NCBI GenBank assembly: GCA_017540505.1
Contig: JAFYAW010000033.1
Location: forward strand, 1-32,270
Direction of reading: 5' to 3'
Length of the DNA: 32,270 nucleotides
Source: Bacteroidales bacterium
Lineage (GTDB): Bacteria > Bacteroidota > Bacteroidia > Bacteroidales > WCHB1-69
Position 1 is the stretch's first letter; every line of letters begins with the position of its first letter. The notes under the pieces were generated by a model that worked only from the letters and a program-made list of their open reading frames with translations, was not told the origin of the DNA and searched no databases. Shown here one piece after another: positions 25,401 to 32,270 of this stretch. A program made the translations under genes and the position numbers.

Positions 25401-25538
25401 CATGATGGTGTTGCCGTCCATGTGCGGGAACAGGTCCACCGGCAGTCTGGTCATGGAAAAGATGCCGATGATGATGACGGCGATGTATATCAACCCCGTC
25501 ATGATGGGTCTTGCGACAGATTTCTGATATAAGCTCAT
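22401..25538 (-). CDS. RND efflux pump inner-membrane subunit (HAE1/AcrB-like)
   Basis: 1045 residues, a full-length RND pump with 12 TM segments and two large periplasmic loops. TM1 starts at SVARPIMTGLIYIAVIIIG. TM4 carries the proton-relay pair D399-D400 (VVDDSIVVLENI). Conserved pieces include PVDLFPHMDG, TVYGGASAEDIE, VGDVGHVEETF and, in TM11-12, RSRLRPILMTTLTTVLGMIPLA. Substrates cannot be told. Gene order TolC, MFP, RND matches the xepCAB-type operon of P. gingivalis. A gap of 150 bases made of heptamer-like repeats separates it from the MFP gene. The C-terminus is basic (KGQARRRARRERNKA). Confidence 0.95.
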   Translation of the reverse strand: MSLYQKSVARPIMTGLIYIAVIIIGIFSMTRLPVDLFPHMDGNTIMVLTVYGGASAEDIEDNVSKPIENVLNTLSDLKHITSNSKENYSIVYLEFEYGVDIDQKTNDVRDKLDMVKSALPDGANQPYLFKFSADDMPIMMLSVQSDQSTQALYKILDDKVASPLSRVSGVGAVSIAGAPQREIQVYCDPYKLESYNLTIETIASVLGAENRNVSLGIMDVGSKTYSMRVDGEFNSADEMEDIVVGSFNNKNIFLKDVAVVKDTLQERMQESYTDGQRGAMVIIQKQTGANTVKICKKVLEQLPDIKKTLPADVQLNVLVDNSDNITNTIDSLEETILIILLLVVIVVLFFLGRWRATLIIAIVVPVSLIAAFIYLLATGNTLNIISLSSISIAIGMVVDDSIVVLENITTHIERGSKPKAAAVFATSEVSLSIIASTLVIIAVFLPLTFLTGMAGVLFKSLGWIVTIVIAVSLAAAMSLTPMLCSLLLKKNPKKSKWFNAIYTPIENFLNRLDNWYAHLLRWCVNHRKTVVLIAFAVFGASLSLLTVIPTEFFPTQDNARLSVTVKLPQGTRVETTKALGDRIVEEIREKYPDEIKSINYSVGMPDEDNTWSLMRDNGTHLLSYNIRLVKKTERNKFITEIADGIRGILRQHIEIVSSTVTTGQGNMGGQSTVDIELYCYDFNTTDQFAADLAARMRNVEGCSEVVISRDEYTPELEVVFDRQKLAENGLNSTTAASYVRNRFNGYTASQFREDGDEYNIRVRYAPEFRDDVHAIENILMYNSRGQGIRVGDVGHVEETFTPPTIVRKDRERMVKVSCVVAKGAALSELVASAQHELDQMDIPPTLDYKIGGTWEDQQDAFGDMFTLMALIVMLVYVVMAAQFESFTYPFVIMFSIPFAFTGVFIGLAVTHTALGIMALIGAMMLIGIVVKNGIVLVDYTSLCRERGMSIKDSVVAGGRSRLRPILMTTLTTVLGMIPLAIDKGEGAEMWNSMGMVVAWGLTVSTLVTLILIPILYSKFAEWSEKGQARRRARRERNKALGVNEV

Positions 25539-25625
25539 ATTTTACGTTGTTTGCTGTTGGGTGTTAGGGCTTTGAACAATGAACTATGACTATGAACTTT
25601 AGGTGTTGAAAATAGGTGTCCCCCC

Positions 25626-25695
25626 TCAACTATCAACTATTAATTATTAATTGTTAATTGTTAATTGTTAATTGTTAATTGTTAATTGTTATTTG
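25626..25695. repeat. Ten-unit heptamer array between the RND and MFP genes
   Basis: Ten contiguous 7-bp units, from TCAACTA (two) through TTAATTA to six exact TTAATTG and one TTATTTG. The first three bases of the last unit are the MFP stop codon (25689-25691). The flanking 25546-25607 is also built of degenerate 7-bp units (for example GAACAAT, GAACTAT, GAACTTT, with one 6-bp unit). Confidence 0.9.
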
Positions 25696-26708
25696 TTCTC
25701 CACATTCACTTCCAGACCGTCTTTCAGGCGGGCGAGGCCGGTGGTGGCCACGAGGTCGCCGTCCTGTACGTCGCCGGAGAGCAGCTCGTAGGCATTGCCC
25801 AAATGGCGTCCGGTTTCCACCCGGATGAAGGATACCTTGCCGTCTTTATAAACATATACGTAGCGGTTGCCGGAGCCTTGTTGGCGGAAGATGGCCTCGT
25901 CGGGGACGACCACGTGGTGCGAGGTGCCGAAGTTCACCGTCACGCGGGCGTACATGCCCGGGCGCACGCGACTGTTGGCGTTGGGTAGCTGCACCTCCAC
26001 GGGGAACGTGTGCGTGGCACCGTCGATGGTCGGGTAGATGAGGCTGATGCGGCCCTTGAACTCCTCGTCGCCGTAGGCGTCCACCTTGACCGAAACGGGC
26101 ATCCCGACCTTCACCTTCTGGAACAGGGATTCCGAAAGGTTGATTTTCATCTTCACGGGGTTGATCTGCTGGATGGTGACCACCGGAAGTCCGCCGTAAA
26201 GATCTCCGCTGTCATAGTTGCGGGCGGAGACGACGCCGTTGATGGGGCTGATCAGCCGGGTGTTCTCCAACAGGTTGTCGTAGGTGGTCTGCGCCACGTC
26301 AAGCTGGGTCTTCATCGCGTCCCAGTCGGCTTTGGAGGTGCCGCCAACCTTGTAGAGCTCGTCGATACGGTTGAAGCTGGCCTTCAGGTTGTCGAGCTGC
26401 ACCTTGGCCTGCTTGAGGCTGTTCTCGTTCATCTGCACAAGGACCTTGCCCTTGCTCACACGGTCACCCACCTCCACGTAGATCTTGTCGATGCGTCCGC
26501 CGGTCAGGGGGGCGATGTTGTTCACGGCTTCCGCCTCCACGGTTGCTGTGTATTCGTAAACCTGGTCCACATCCTGTGCGCTGACCTGCTGCGTGCGGAT
26601 GGTTATTTTCTGATTGCTGATGGCCGCGTCTTTGTTCTTGTCTTTGCAGCCGGCACACCCCATCACCACGAGGGCTGTCAGGGCCATGATCTTTATCGTT
26701 CTCTTCAT
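25689..26708 (-). CDS. RND efflux periplasmic adaptor lipoprotein (MFP)
   Basis: 339 residues. A signal peptide with a lipobox ending at C18 (VVMGC) suggests anchoring to the inner membrane by lipid. Membrane fusion domains in order: beta-barrel start (DVDQVYEYTATVEAEAVNNI), lipoyl half (GRIDKIYVEVGDRVSKGKVLVQM), a helical hairpin (KQAKVQLDNLKASFNRIDELYK), second lipoyl half (ISPINGVVSARNYDSGDLYGG) and membrane-proximal domain (VRPGMYARVTVNFG). Joins the RND pump to TolC. The stop codon lies inside a heptamer array. Starts 45 bases after the TolC stop. Confidence 0.94.
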   Translation of the reverse strand: MKRTIKIMALTALVVMGCAGCKDKNKDAAISNQKITIRTQQVSAQDVDQVYEYTATVEAEAVNNIAPLTGGRIDKIYVEVGDRVSKGKVLVQMNENSLKQAKVQLDNLKASFNRIDELYKVGGTSKADWDAMKTQLDVAQTTYDNLLENTRLISPINGVVSARNYDSGDLYGGLPVVTIQQINPVKMKINLSESLFQKVKVGMPVSVKVDAYGDEEFKGRISLIYPTIDGATHTFPVEVQLPNANSRVRPGMYARVTVNFGTSHHVVVPDEAIFRQQGSGNRYVYVYKDGKVSFIRVETGRHLGNAYELLSGDVQDGDLVATTGLARLKDGLEVNVENK

Positions 26709-26753
26709 ACTATATATAATTATAGGTAGATTTTATTCTTGTTTTAAAAAATA

Positions 26754-28091
26754 TTATTGGCCGATGCCCAACGTGGCATCCAAATTAGCCTTGGCTGTGA
26801 TGTAGTTGTACAACGACTGGCAGTAGGTGAGCTGCGTGTTGGTGAGGGTCAGCTCCGCATTGTTAAGGTCCAGCCATGTATTCATGCCCACCTCATACTG
26901 CTTCTTGGCGATGTCATAGGCTTTCTGCGCCTGATTCATCGTCTCGCGGTTGGCGGCAAGGTCGTCCATGGCCTGCTGCATGTCGTTCAGGTAGCTCTGC
27001 ACGCCGATGCGCAGGTTGCGCTCCACATCCAACCGCTGGTCTTTCATGTTGTCGATGTTCAGATTGGCCTGTTTGAGTTTGTAGGAGGTGGAAACCCAAG
27101 AGATGATGGGCACCTGCAGCGACAGGGCCACGTAAGAGTAGGGGTAGTTGGTGAATTTCTGGCCGTCGTCGCCCATGCCGGAATACTGGAAACTGCCGGC
27201 CAAGGCCAACATGGGACAGGTGGACCCGATGATGATTTTTTTTGATTGCTCCAGCTCTTGGATGCCGAGGTCCAACTGACGCAGGGCCGAGTTGTAGGCA
27301 AGCTGGATGTCTTTTTCGTCGGGCATGGTGGCGTTCAGCACGCTCTCTTCATAATCGGAAAGCATGCCTTCGAAGATCACCGGCTCGTTGATGTCCATGC
27401 CTAACAGCACCTTGAGGCGCATGTTGGCCAAGCGTACGGCCTTGGCTGCCGAGTTGACGGCGGGTTTCTGGTTTTGCAAAGCCACGTCGGAACGCAGTTT
27501 CTCGAATTCGGAAACCAATCCCTGGTTGTACGTGTTGGTGACCAACTGGTTGCTGGCCTCCATGGTGGCGTAGCTCTGTTGCAGTACGTCGTAGGACTGT
27601 TTGGCCAACAGGTAGATGAAATAGGCCTGTTTTACCTGATTTACGAGTTCCAGTTTGGAAGAACGTGCAGCTTCCAGGGCCATTTCAATATCCATGGAGG
27701 AGAGTTTCAGATTGGACCATAATGCCGGGGCGATGATGGGCAGGCTCAGGTTGGCGCCGACGGAGTAGGTGTTGTCACGACCCACCTTGATGTTCATCGT
27801 CTGGCCACCCATGTCCATGGACATCGTCTGTTTGAGGAGCGTCCGGTTGTAGTTGGCCGCTATCGACACATCCGGGAAAAGGGCGGCGATCTGCTCTTTC
27901 TTGTACCATTGCTTGATCTGAACGTCGCGGTCGGCAATGCGCATCGAAGGCGCTTCCGACAGGGCAATCTCGATGGCCTTGTCCAGATTGATGTGGACGG
28001 AGTCCTGCGCGCTGACAGGATGGAACCCCATCATCAGGATACAGCACAAAATCAGAAATCCTGTCACATAATGTTTCCCAACTTTTGCCAT
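26754..28091 (-). CDS. TolC-family outer membrane efflux protein
   Basis: 445 residues with signal peptide ending VSAQ. Two TolC-type repeats of helices and strands (INLDKAIEIALSEAPSMRIADRDVQIK; LVNQVKQAYFIYLLAKQSYDVLQQS; and the second half LQLAYNSALRQLDLGIQELEQSKKI) form the barrel-tunnel. First gene of the efflux operon, so here the outer membrane factor is made first. Promoter at 28168-28198 with a nearby palindrome. Together with the MFP and RND it makes a tripartite pump. Confidence 0.94.
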   Translation of the reverse strand: MAKVGKHYVTGFLILCCILMMGFHPVSAQDSVHINLDKAIEIALSEAPSMRIADRDVQIKQWYKKEQIAALFPDVSIAANYNRTLLKQTMSMDMGGQTMNIKVGRDNTYSVGANLSLPIIAPALWSNLKLSSMDIEMALEAARSSKLELVNQVKQAYFIYLLAKQSYDVLQQSYATMEASNQLVTNTYNQGLVSEFEKLRSDVALQNQKPAVNSAAKAVRLANMRLKVLLGMDINEPVIFEGMLSDYEESVLNATMPDEKDIQLAYNSALRQLDLGIQELEQSKKIIIGSTCPMLALAGSFQYSGMGDDGQKFTNYPYSYVALSLQVPIISWVSTSYKLKQANLNIDNMKDQRLDVERNLRIGVQSYLNDMQQAMDDLAANRETMNQAQKAYDIAKKQYEVGMNTWLDLNNAELTLTNTQLTYCQSLYNYITAKANLDATLGIGQ

Positions 28092-28167
28092 TTCTTTATA
28101 TATTAGTTTTATAACTTATTGATACACTTTTAATTGAATAGTTTTCTCCATTAAAAAGAAACGGCGG

Positions 28168-28198
28168 CAAAGATAGTGTTTTCATTGGGAAAAATCAA
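28168..28198 (-). promoter_or_regulatory. Promoter of the efflux operon
   Basis: The -7 box TATCTTTG (28168-28175, minus strand) and a TTG -33 box (28196-28198) are 20 bases apart, close to the consensus TTTG-N19-TAnnTTTG. The best-matched promoter in the window; 76 bases before the TolC ATG. Confidence 0.75.
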
Positions 28199-28204
28199 GA
28201 GTTG

Positions 28205-28221
28205 TGTGTAATTTTTACACA
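28205..28221. promoter_or_regulatory. Candidate operator palindrome upstream of the efflux promoter
   Basis: TGTGTA-N5-TACACA, a perfect interrupted palindrome just upstream of the -33 box of the efflux operon and within the divergent region. It may bind a dimeric regulator; no regulator gene is in the window. Confidence 0.4.
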
Positions 28222-28324
28222 ACACAACTGCGGATTCGGTTACAATGCACAAACCGCCAAACAAAAGCCATAGTCAATGGGAGAAATGATTCATTCCACC
28301 CTCGCAAATCCGCGTGAAAAAATG

Positions 28325-28332
28325 TATTTTTG
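28325..28332 (+). promoter_or_regulatory. -7 box for the FG-GAP-like protein gene
   Basis: TATTTTTG (TAnnTTTG), 22 bases before the ATG at 28355. It supports that ATG over the longer frame from 28277. Confidence 0.5.
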
Positions 28333-28354
28333 CCGTCTCAAAAAGCTATATCCC

Positions 28355-28912
28355 ATGTTGCTCCGCACCGCCATAGTATCGCTGTTGTGCTGCCTGTGTA
28401 CAGGTTTGTGCGCCCAGACGTTCGCGCTGGAGCGGGCCAACGACACGTGCAGTGTGCTGGTACTGACCACGGACTCCCTGTCGGATGAGTGGCGGCTGCC
28501 CTATCCGGTCTATCAGTTCCGTGTTGGCGACGTGGATGGCGATGGAGTGGAGGAGGCCTTGGTGGGCGTGGTGAAGGCCACGAGGTTTTATCCCGAGCCG
28601 GGAAACAGACTGTTTGTCTTCAAAAACCGTGATGGAAGGATCCGTCCCCTGTGGTTGGGATCGCGGTTGGGCGAGGAACTGGTGGACTTCTGCGTGGCGG
28701 ACGGCAAGCTGGTCAGTATCGAGAAATGCCGGAACGGACAATATAATCTGAACGAATGGGAATGGTCCAGGTTCGGCCCACGGTTTTTGAGATATATTAT
28801 AACAAATGTAACAGCAGAAGAAGTGAAACAAACATTTTATCAATATGAAAAGAATACTGGTTACCGTCATGCTGTCGATGCTCATCCTTATGGGATGGAG
28901 CCAAAAAGGTGA
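28355..28912 (+). CDS. Secreted FG-GAP/VCBS-like protein of unknown function
   Basis: 185 residues from the ATG at 28355; the longer frame (28277) adds 26 residues ahead of the signal peptide and spans the promoter box. Signal peptide MLLRTAIVSLLCCLCTGLCAQ. Then a calcium-loop-like motif DVDGDGVEE (about 51-59), as in FG-GAP/VCBS repeats, followed by VVKATRFYPEPGNRLFVF and IRPLWLGSRLGEELVDF, a conserved beta-propeller-like stretch. The last 23 codons overlap the next gene in another frame (68 bases). The domain itself seems to end before the overlap, so the tail may come from loss of an older stop. Role unknown. Confidence 0.7.
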   Translation: MLLRTAIVSLLCCLCTGLCAQTFALERANDTCSVLVLTTDSLSDEWRLPYPVYQFRVGDVDGDGVEEALVGVVKATRFYPEPGNRLFVFKNRDGRIRPLWLGSRLGEELVDFCVADGKLVSIEKCRNGQYNLNEWEWSRFGPRFLRYIITNVTAEEVKQTFYQYEKNTGYRHAVDAHPYGMEPKR

Positions 28913-31232
28913 GAAGAAACACTACATCCTTCCCGGCAACGGAAAGATTGATGTGGAGATGCTGAACAAGAAGATAGATCTGAATATGGATATCTCCAAT
29001 CTCAGTATCAATGAGTTGCGGGTGCTGCGCAATGCGTTCTACGCCCGTCAGGGATATGCTTTCATGATGTCAGACTTGCGGTCGGTGTTTTATCAGACCA
29101 CGTGGTACCGAGATACGATGTGGGGCAGATGGTATCTTGAAGATGAGGCTGCCTACGAAAATAAAGAGATGCCGGGGTATAAGTTCACTAAGGAAGAGGA
29201 AGCCTTCATGGCTAGGCTCAAAGCCAGGGAGAATGAACTGAAGAAGCACAATTTCGCCGATGGCAAACCGATGACAGACAATCTCATAAACCGCTTCCAG
29301 ATTGAGAATCCCGACCCGAAGCTCACGGATATGCTCACAAAACAGGGCTTTGCTATCGTGCCCGACACCTACGACCAGCTGTTCCAGGTGTATGAGAACA
29401 ACGACTATCATGACTTCCCCAGTTTCGTCACCACTGACCTCTATCTGCAGCTTTACCACATGTATTTCGACTGCATGTTGCGCAAGGCCGAGGAGGGCAA
29501 ACTCTTCGATGCCTTGTTGGACTTCTGCCGTAAGGGCTATCGCGAGAGCACGCGCGCTATTAAAACCCCCGTCAATAAGCAGGAGAAGGCACTCGCCGAA
29601 TACAGCCAGGCCTATTTCGCCATCGCGTTGCATCTGCTTAACCCCAAAGAGGATTGCCTCGTCGCCCCGCAATACCAGACGATGGTAAATGATGAGGTGG
29701 CGAAATGCACGGCCGCTACCACGGATTTCTCTCCTTTCATGGAATATATGGAGGTGAAATTCCCCTACGCCCTGTTCCGTCCCCGCGGGCATTACACCCG
29801 CGATGAGAAGTTGCAGCACTATTTCCGCGGCATGATGTGGTTGCAGACGGCCGCCTTCGATACCGACAAGCCCTCGATGATGCGCAGGACCGCTTTCTTG
29901 GCCAAGACTATTTGCGGAAACGCCGAGCTGAACGCCGCCTTCAAGGCCATCTTCGATCCCATGACGTTCATCATGGGCCAGCCGGACAATGTCACCCTGA
30001 TGCAGGTATATGAGATTCTGAAACGGTACGACTATGCCAAGGTGATTGGGAATGACAAAGTGTTGCAGAAATTCGTCGCGGAGGTGGATGTTTTGGCGGA
30101 GCGGCAGACGCGAATCCGTCCGAAGTTCGAACTCTCCGGCCATAACAAGGTCAACCTGATGCCCCAACGCTACCAACCCGATGCCGAAGTGCTGCAGGAG
30201 ATGTACGATTGGAAGAGCCAGGTGTCGCAGCGTTTTTGTCCGAAAGGCATCGATTTCTTTGCTGCGGGAGGCAGTGCGCTTGCCCTCCAGTTGGACAAGG
30301 AAGGGGAGACCTGGACAGGGTTTGACACGAACATGAGTCGTATGCAGAAGCGGATGGGCGAAATCAACTGGAAGGAGAATATCGCTGTGCGCTGGCAGCA
30401 GGTGCTCATAGAACTTGCCAAAGGTCATCATCCGGCGGGTGCCCCGTATTTCATGGCCGGTCCCGCATGGGGGAAGAAAGACCTGAATGCGGCTCTTGCT
30501 TCCTATGCCGAGCTGAAACACGACGCCATCCTCTATGCCAAGCAGCCGGATGGCGCCGAATGTGGCGGCGACGGGCCGGATGACCCCATCGTGAAAGGGT
30601 ATGTGGAGCCTAATGTCGGCTTTTGGACGGCGGTGATTGACCTGCTGTATGCTACGAAGGAGGCTTTTAGCGCTTTCGGAATCATGACCGATGAGATGCT
30701 CTCCCTGACTGAAGACATGGCCGAAGAGGCGCAGTTCTTCCTGAATTGCAGTAAGAAAGAGCTCGCCGGCAAGAAGCTGAGCGATCAGGAATACCGTCAG
30801 ATTGAAATCGTGGGTGCCGTGTTCGAGAATATGACGTTAAGTATGATGCGTGGCGAGAACGATTATCTTAACAGCTGGGATGAGGTGAAAAATGCTGACC
30901 GCAAGGTGGCGGTGGTTGCCGATATCTATACTGCTAACGGCAAGAATATCCCTATTGAAAAACAGGCTGTACTCTATAATGGGATTGGCCCCTCCGATGT
31001 CATCTATGTCATCGTGGAGATAGACGGCTACCTCTACCTCACCCGCGGTGCAGTCTTCTCCTATCGGGAGTTTCACAACGCCCTCAGCACGCCCCGTCAC
31101 ACCGACGAGGAGTGGCAGAAGATGTTGGAAACCAAGCCCCGCCTCGGTGTCCCAAAATGGATGGAGAGCATCACTGCCCCCATCAAGGTGCCGAAGGATA
31201 ACGATTTGATTTATTACAGTTCGGGGTGTTGA
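28845..31232 (+). CDS. Secreted YARHG / DUF3160 protein
   Basis: 795 residues with signal peptide MKRILVTVMLSMLILMGWSQ. Residues about 50-87 are a YARHG-like domain (LSINELRVLRNAFYARQGYAF, then VFYQTTWY), an extracellular or periplasmic module thought to bind cell-wall components. From about 150 to the end it matches DUF3160 (FPSFVTTDLYLQLYHMYFD, VEVKFPYALFRPRGHYTRDEKLQ-like stretch, RFCPKGIDFFAAGGSALALQL, YVEPNVGFW, and RGAVFSYREF). Function of DUF3160 is not established. The start overlaps the previous gene by 68 bases; the signal peptide fixes it. Followed after 66 bases by a CapA-family gene in the same direction. Confidence 0.85.
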   Translation: MKRILVTVMLSMLILMGWSQKGEKKHYILPGNGKIDVEMLNKKIDLNMDISNLSINELRVLRNAFYARQGYAFMMSDLRSVFYQTTWYRDTMWGRWYLEDEAAYENKEMPGYKFTKEEEAFMARLKARENELKKHNFADGKPMTDNLINRFQIENPDPKLTDMLTKQGFAIVPDTYDQLFQVYENNDYHDFPSFVTTDLYLQLYHMYFDCMLRKAEEGKLFDALLDFCRKGYRESTRAIKTPVNKQEKALAEYSQAYFAIALHLLNPKEDCLVAPQYQTMVNDEVAKCTAATTDFSPFMEYMEVKFPYALFRPRGHYTRDEKLQHYFRGMMWLQTAAFDTDKPSMMRRTAFLAKTICGNAELNAAFKAIFDPMTFIMGQPDNVTLMQVYEILKRYDYAKVIGNDKVLQKFVAEVDVLAERQTRIRPKFELSGHNKVNLMPQRYQPDAEVLQEMYDWKSQVSQRFCPKGIDFFAAGGSALALQLDKEGETWTGFDTNMSRMQKRMGEINWKENIAVRWQQVLIELAKGHHPAGAPYFMAGPAWGKKDLNAALASYAELKHDAILYAKQPDGAECGGDGPDDPIVKGYVEPNVGFWTAVIDLLYATKEAFSAFGIMTDEMLSLTEDMAEEAQFFLNCSKKELAGKKLSDQEYRQIEIVGAVFENMTLSMMRGENDYLNSWDEVKNADRKVAVVADIYTANGKNIPIEKQAVLYNGIGPSDVIYVIVEIDGYLYLTRGAVFSYREFHNALSTPRHTDEEWQKMLETKPRLGVPKWMESITAPIKVPKDNDLIYYSSGC

Positions 31233-31243
31233 TATGTGGTTAT

Positions 31244-31298
31244 ATGTAGGGTGTCATATTATGGCAATGTAGGGCCGTCATATTATGGCGGCCCTACA
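31244..31298. repeat. Duplicated element with a strong palindrome
   Basis: Two near-copies of a 22-23 bp unit (31244-31265 and 31267-31289) sharing ATGTAGGG and TCATATTATGGC. The second copy, with the bases after it, forms a 10-bp stem TGTAGGGCCG (31268-31277) with 31289-31298 around an 11-base loop. There is no T-run, so it is not a standard terminator; it looks like a REP-type element. Confidence 0.7.
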
Positions 31299-32228
31299 AT
31301 GAAATTATGTATTATGTTATTATATAACGGTTTCTGGTATCTGTTGCTTACGCTACTGCTGTCCTTTCAGGGTGGTCAGATACAGCCTGCCTGTCCGTCG
31401 GGTGGTGATACGCTTACGGTTGCCTTTACGGGCGACATCCTCCTTGACAGGGGCGTGCGTCGGCAGATTGAGAGTCGCGGCATAGAAAGCATTTTCGATG
31501 TGAGGGCGGATTCCCTGTTCCGCTGTTCCGACATTGTGGTGGGGAATCTGGAATGTCCTGCCACCACGCTGAACACGCCGATGATGAAGAAGTTCGTGTT
31601 CCGTGCCGAGCCGGAATGGTTGGAGGCGTTGCGCGCTCATGGTTTCACCCATCTCAATCTGGCCAACAACCATACCGTGGACCAAGGTCGGCGAGGATTG
31701 GTGGACACTTGGCACAATGTGGAGCGGTATGGCATGACGGCCGTCGGGGTGGGCAATACGATGGCGGAAGCCGCACAGCCCGTCCTGTTGGCGGAGCATC
31801 CCCGGAAGGTTTGGCTGATTGCTTCGTTGCAGCTGGCATTAGAACATTTCCCGTATCTCCCCGAGGCACCTTCCGTCAACCAGGAGTCCATCGATTCCAT
31901 GCTGGTCCGCATCCGGGCGTTGCGTGAGGAGGACAGCACCGCCGTGATCTTAGTGTCGTTGCACTGGGGGCGGGAACACACCTTGGAGCCGGTGCCGATG
32001 CAGCGCAGTGTCGCCCGCCGCCTGATTGATGCCGGTGCTGACGCCCTGATCTGTCATCACACCCACACGTTGCAGACCATTGAGCAGTATCGCAGCAAAT
32101 ACATCTACTACAGTCTCGGCAACTTCATCTTCGACCAACGTCAGGACATCAATCGCCGCACGTGTGTTCCGCAGGTTATGATCACGTGGGACAGCGTTTG
32201 GGTGAGGGATAATCTCCTTAGTATGTAA
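31299..32228 (+). CDS. CapA-family (PgsA-like) metallophosphatase-fold protein
   Basis: 309 residues from the ATG at 31299. The frame is open from 31236, but those 21 codons run through the duplicated element. A hydrophobic start (GFWYLLLTLLLSF) acts as signal or anchor. CapA motifs in order: FTGDILLDRGV, VVGNLECP, HLNLANNHTVDQG, LVSLHWGREH, ICHHTHTLQ and YSLGNFIFDQ, all consistent with a calcineurin-like metal centre. CapA proteins take part in poly-gamma-glutamate capsule formation, but most family members outside Bacillus have no proven role. It closes the FG-GAP/DUF3160 group. Confidence 0.9.
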   Translation: MKLCIMLLYNGFWYLLLTLLLSFQGGQIQPACPSGGDTLTVAFTGDILLDRGVRRQIESRGIESIFDVRADSLFRCSDIVVGNLECPATTLNTPMMKKFVFRAEPEWLEALRAHGFTHLNLANNHTVDQGRRGLVDTWHNVERYGMTAVGVGNTMAEAAQPVLLAEHPRKVWLIASLQLALEHFPYLPEAPSVNQESIDSMLVRIRALREEDSTAVILVSLHWGREHTLEPVPMQRSVARRLIDAGADALICHHTHTLQTIEQYRSKYIYYSLGNFIFDQRQDINRRTCVPQVMITWDSVWVRDNLLSM

Positions 32229-32242
32229 GTTCCATTAGTTTT

Positions 32243-32270
32243 AAGTTTCAAGTTTCAAGTTTCAAGTTTC
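32243..32270. repeat. Heptamer array running off the window end
   Basis: Four exact AAGTTTC units in tandem up to the last base, with a degenerate unit before (32236-32242). It lies 14 bases after the CapA stop. The true length is not visible. Confidence 0.85.

Noticed and set aside
25626-25695. CRISPR array
   Set aside because: Units are 7 bp in direct tandem with no spacers.
29070-30521. A 483-codon open frame on the minus strand opposite the DUF3160 gene
   Set aside because: No recognisable domain, no start context, and it is fully covered by a real gene.
31236-31298. Upstream extension of the CapA frame giving a SYYG-repeat peptide
   Set aside because: It is the translation of a duplicated palindromic element; the signal segment fits the ATG at 31299.
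1-32270. tRNA, rRNA, insertion sequences or prophage
   Set aside because: I saw no cloverleaf, transposase, integrase or phage gene on either strand by eye.

Overview
The window looks like chromosomal DNA from a Bacteroidota, most likely Bacteroidales. Four things suggest this. Promoters carry the Bacteroidetes -7 box (TAnnTTTG) and Shine-Dalgarno sites are absent. Two secreted proteins end in type IX secretion (T9SS) sorting domains. A TolC/MFP/RND/PG0541-like efflux operon has the gene order I recall from Porphyromonas gingivalis. A trifunctional MMPL/acyltransferase/methyltransferase protein of a Bacteroidales type is present. Genus cannot be fixed from the sequence. I see no rRNA, tRNA, CRISPR array, insertion sequence or prophage. 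No gene-free stretch exceeds 300 bases.

Layout. (1) 1-1314, minus strand: the N-terminal part of a surface protein with YNDLTNKP-type repeats, and a small secreted T9SS protein. (2) 1418-7897, minus: a three-gene lipid-type operon, transcribed from 7897 leftward: MMPL exporter/acyltransferase/methyltransferase-like fusion, retinol-saturase/CrtI-like FAD oxidoreductase, and cobalamin-type radical SAM protein. (3) 8018-13623, plus: glucose-6-phosphate isomerase, a sodium:solute symporter, a water channel and UvrC. (4) 13673-18378, minus: a TonB-C/OmpA hybrid, a YcxB-like membrane protein, a T9SS-exported serine esterase and an S41 peptidase. (5) 18388-21790, minus, AT-rich in its 18388-19605 part: a HigBA/RelE-like toxin-antitoxin pair with a small two-TM protein behind it, a DUF4160/DUF2442/YjbR trio, and a secreted protein I do not recognise. 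(6) 21914-28091, minus: TolC, membrane-fusion lipoprotein, RND pump and a PG0541-like partner. (7) 28355-32228, plus: an FG-GAP-like secreted protein, a YARHG/DUF3160 protein and a CapA-family protein.

Two observations stand out. The first is the lipid-type operon in region 2: it carries a modifying redox enzyme, a radical SAM enzyme and an exporter fused to an acyltransferase, but no ketosynthase or acyl carrier protein, and its product is unknown. The second is non-coding. At least six gene junctions hold tandem arrays of 7-bp units, commonly five units (35 bp). The unit sequence differs between loci while the 7-bp period is kept, and several arrays begin or end inside a stop or start codon. 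Two distant arrays share 22 of 23 bases in opposite orientation. Other intergenic structures are a run of TTC-loop hairpins at 22254-22319 and a duplicated palindromic element at 31244-31298.
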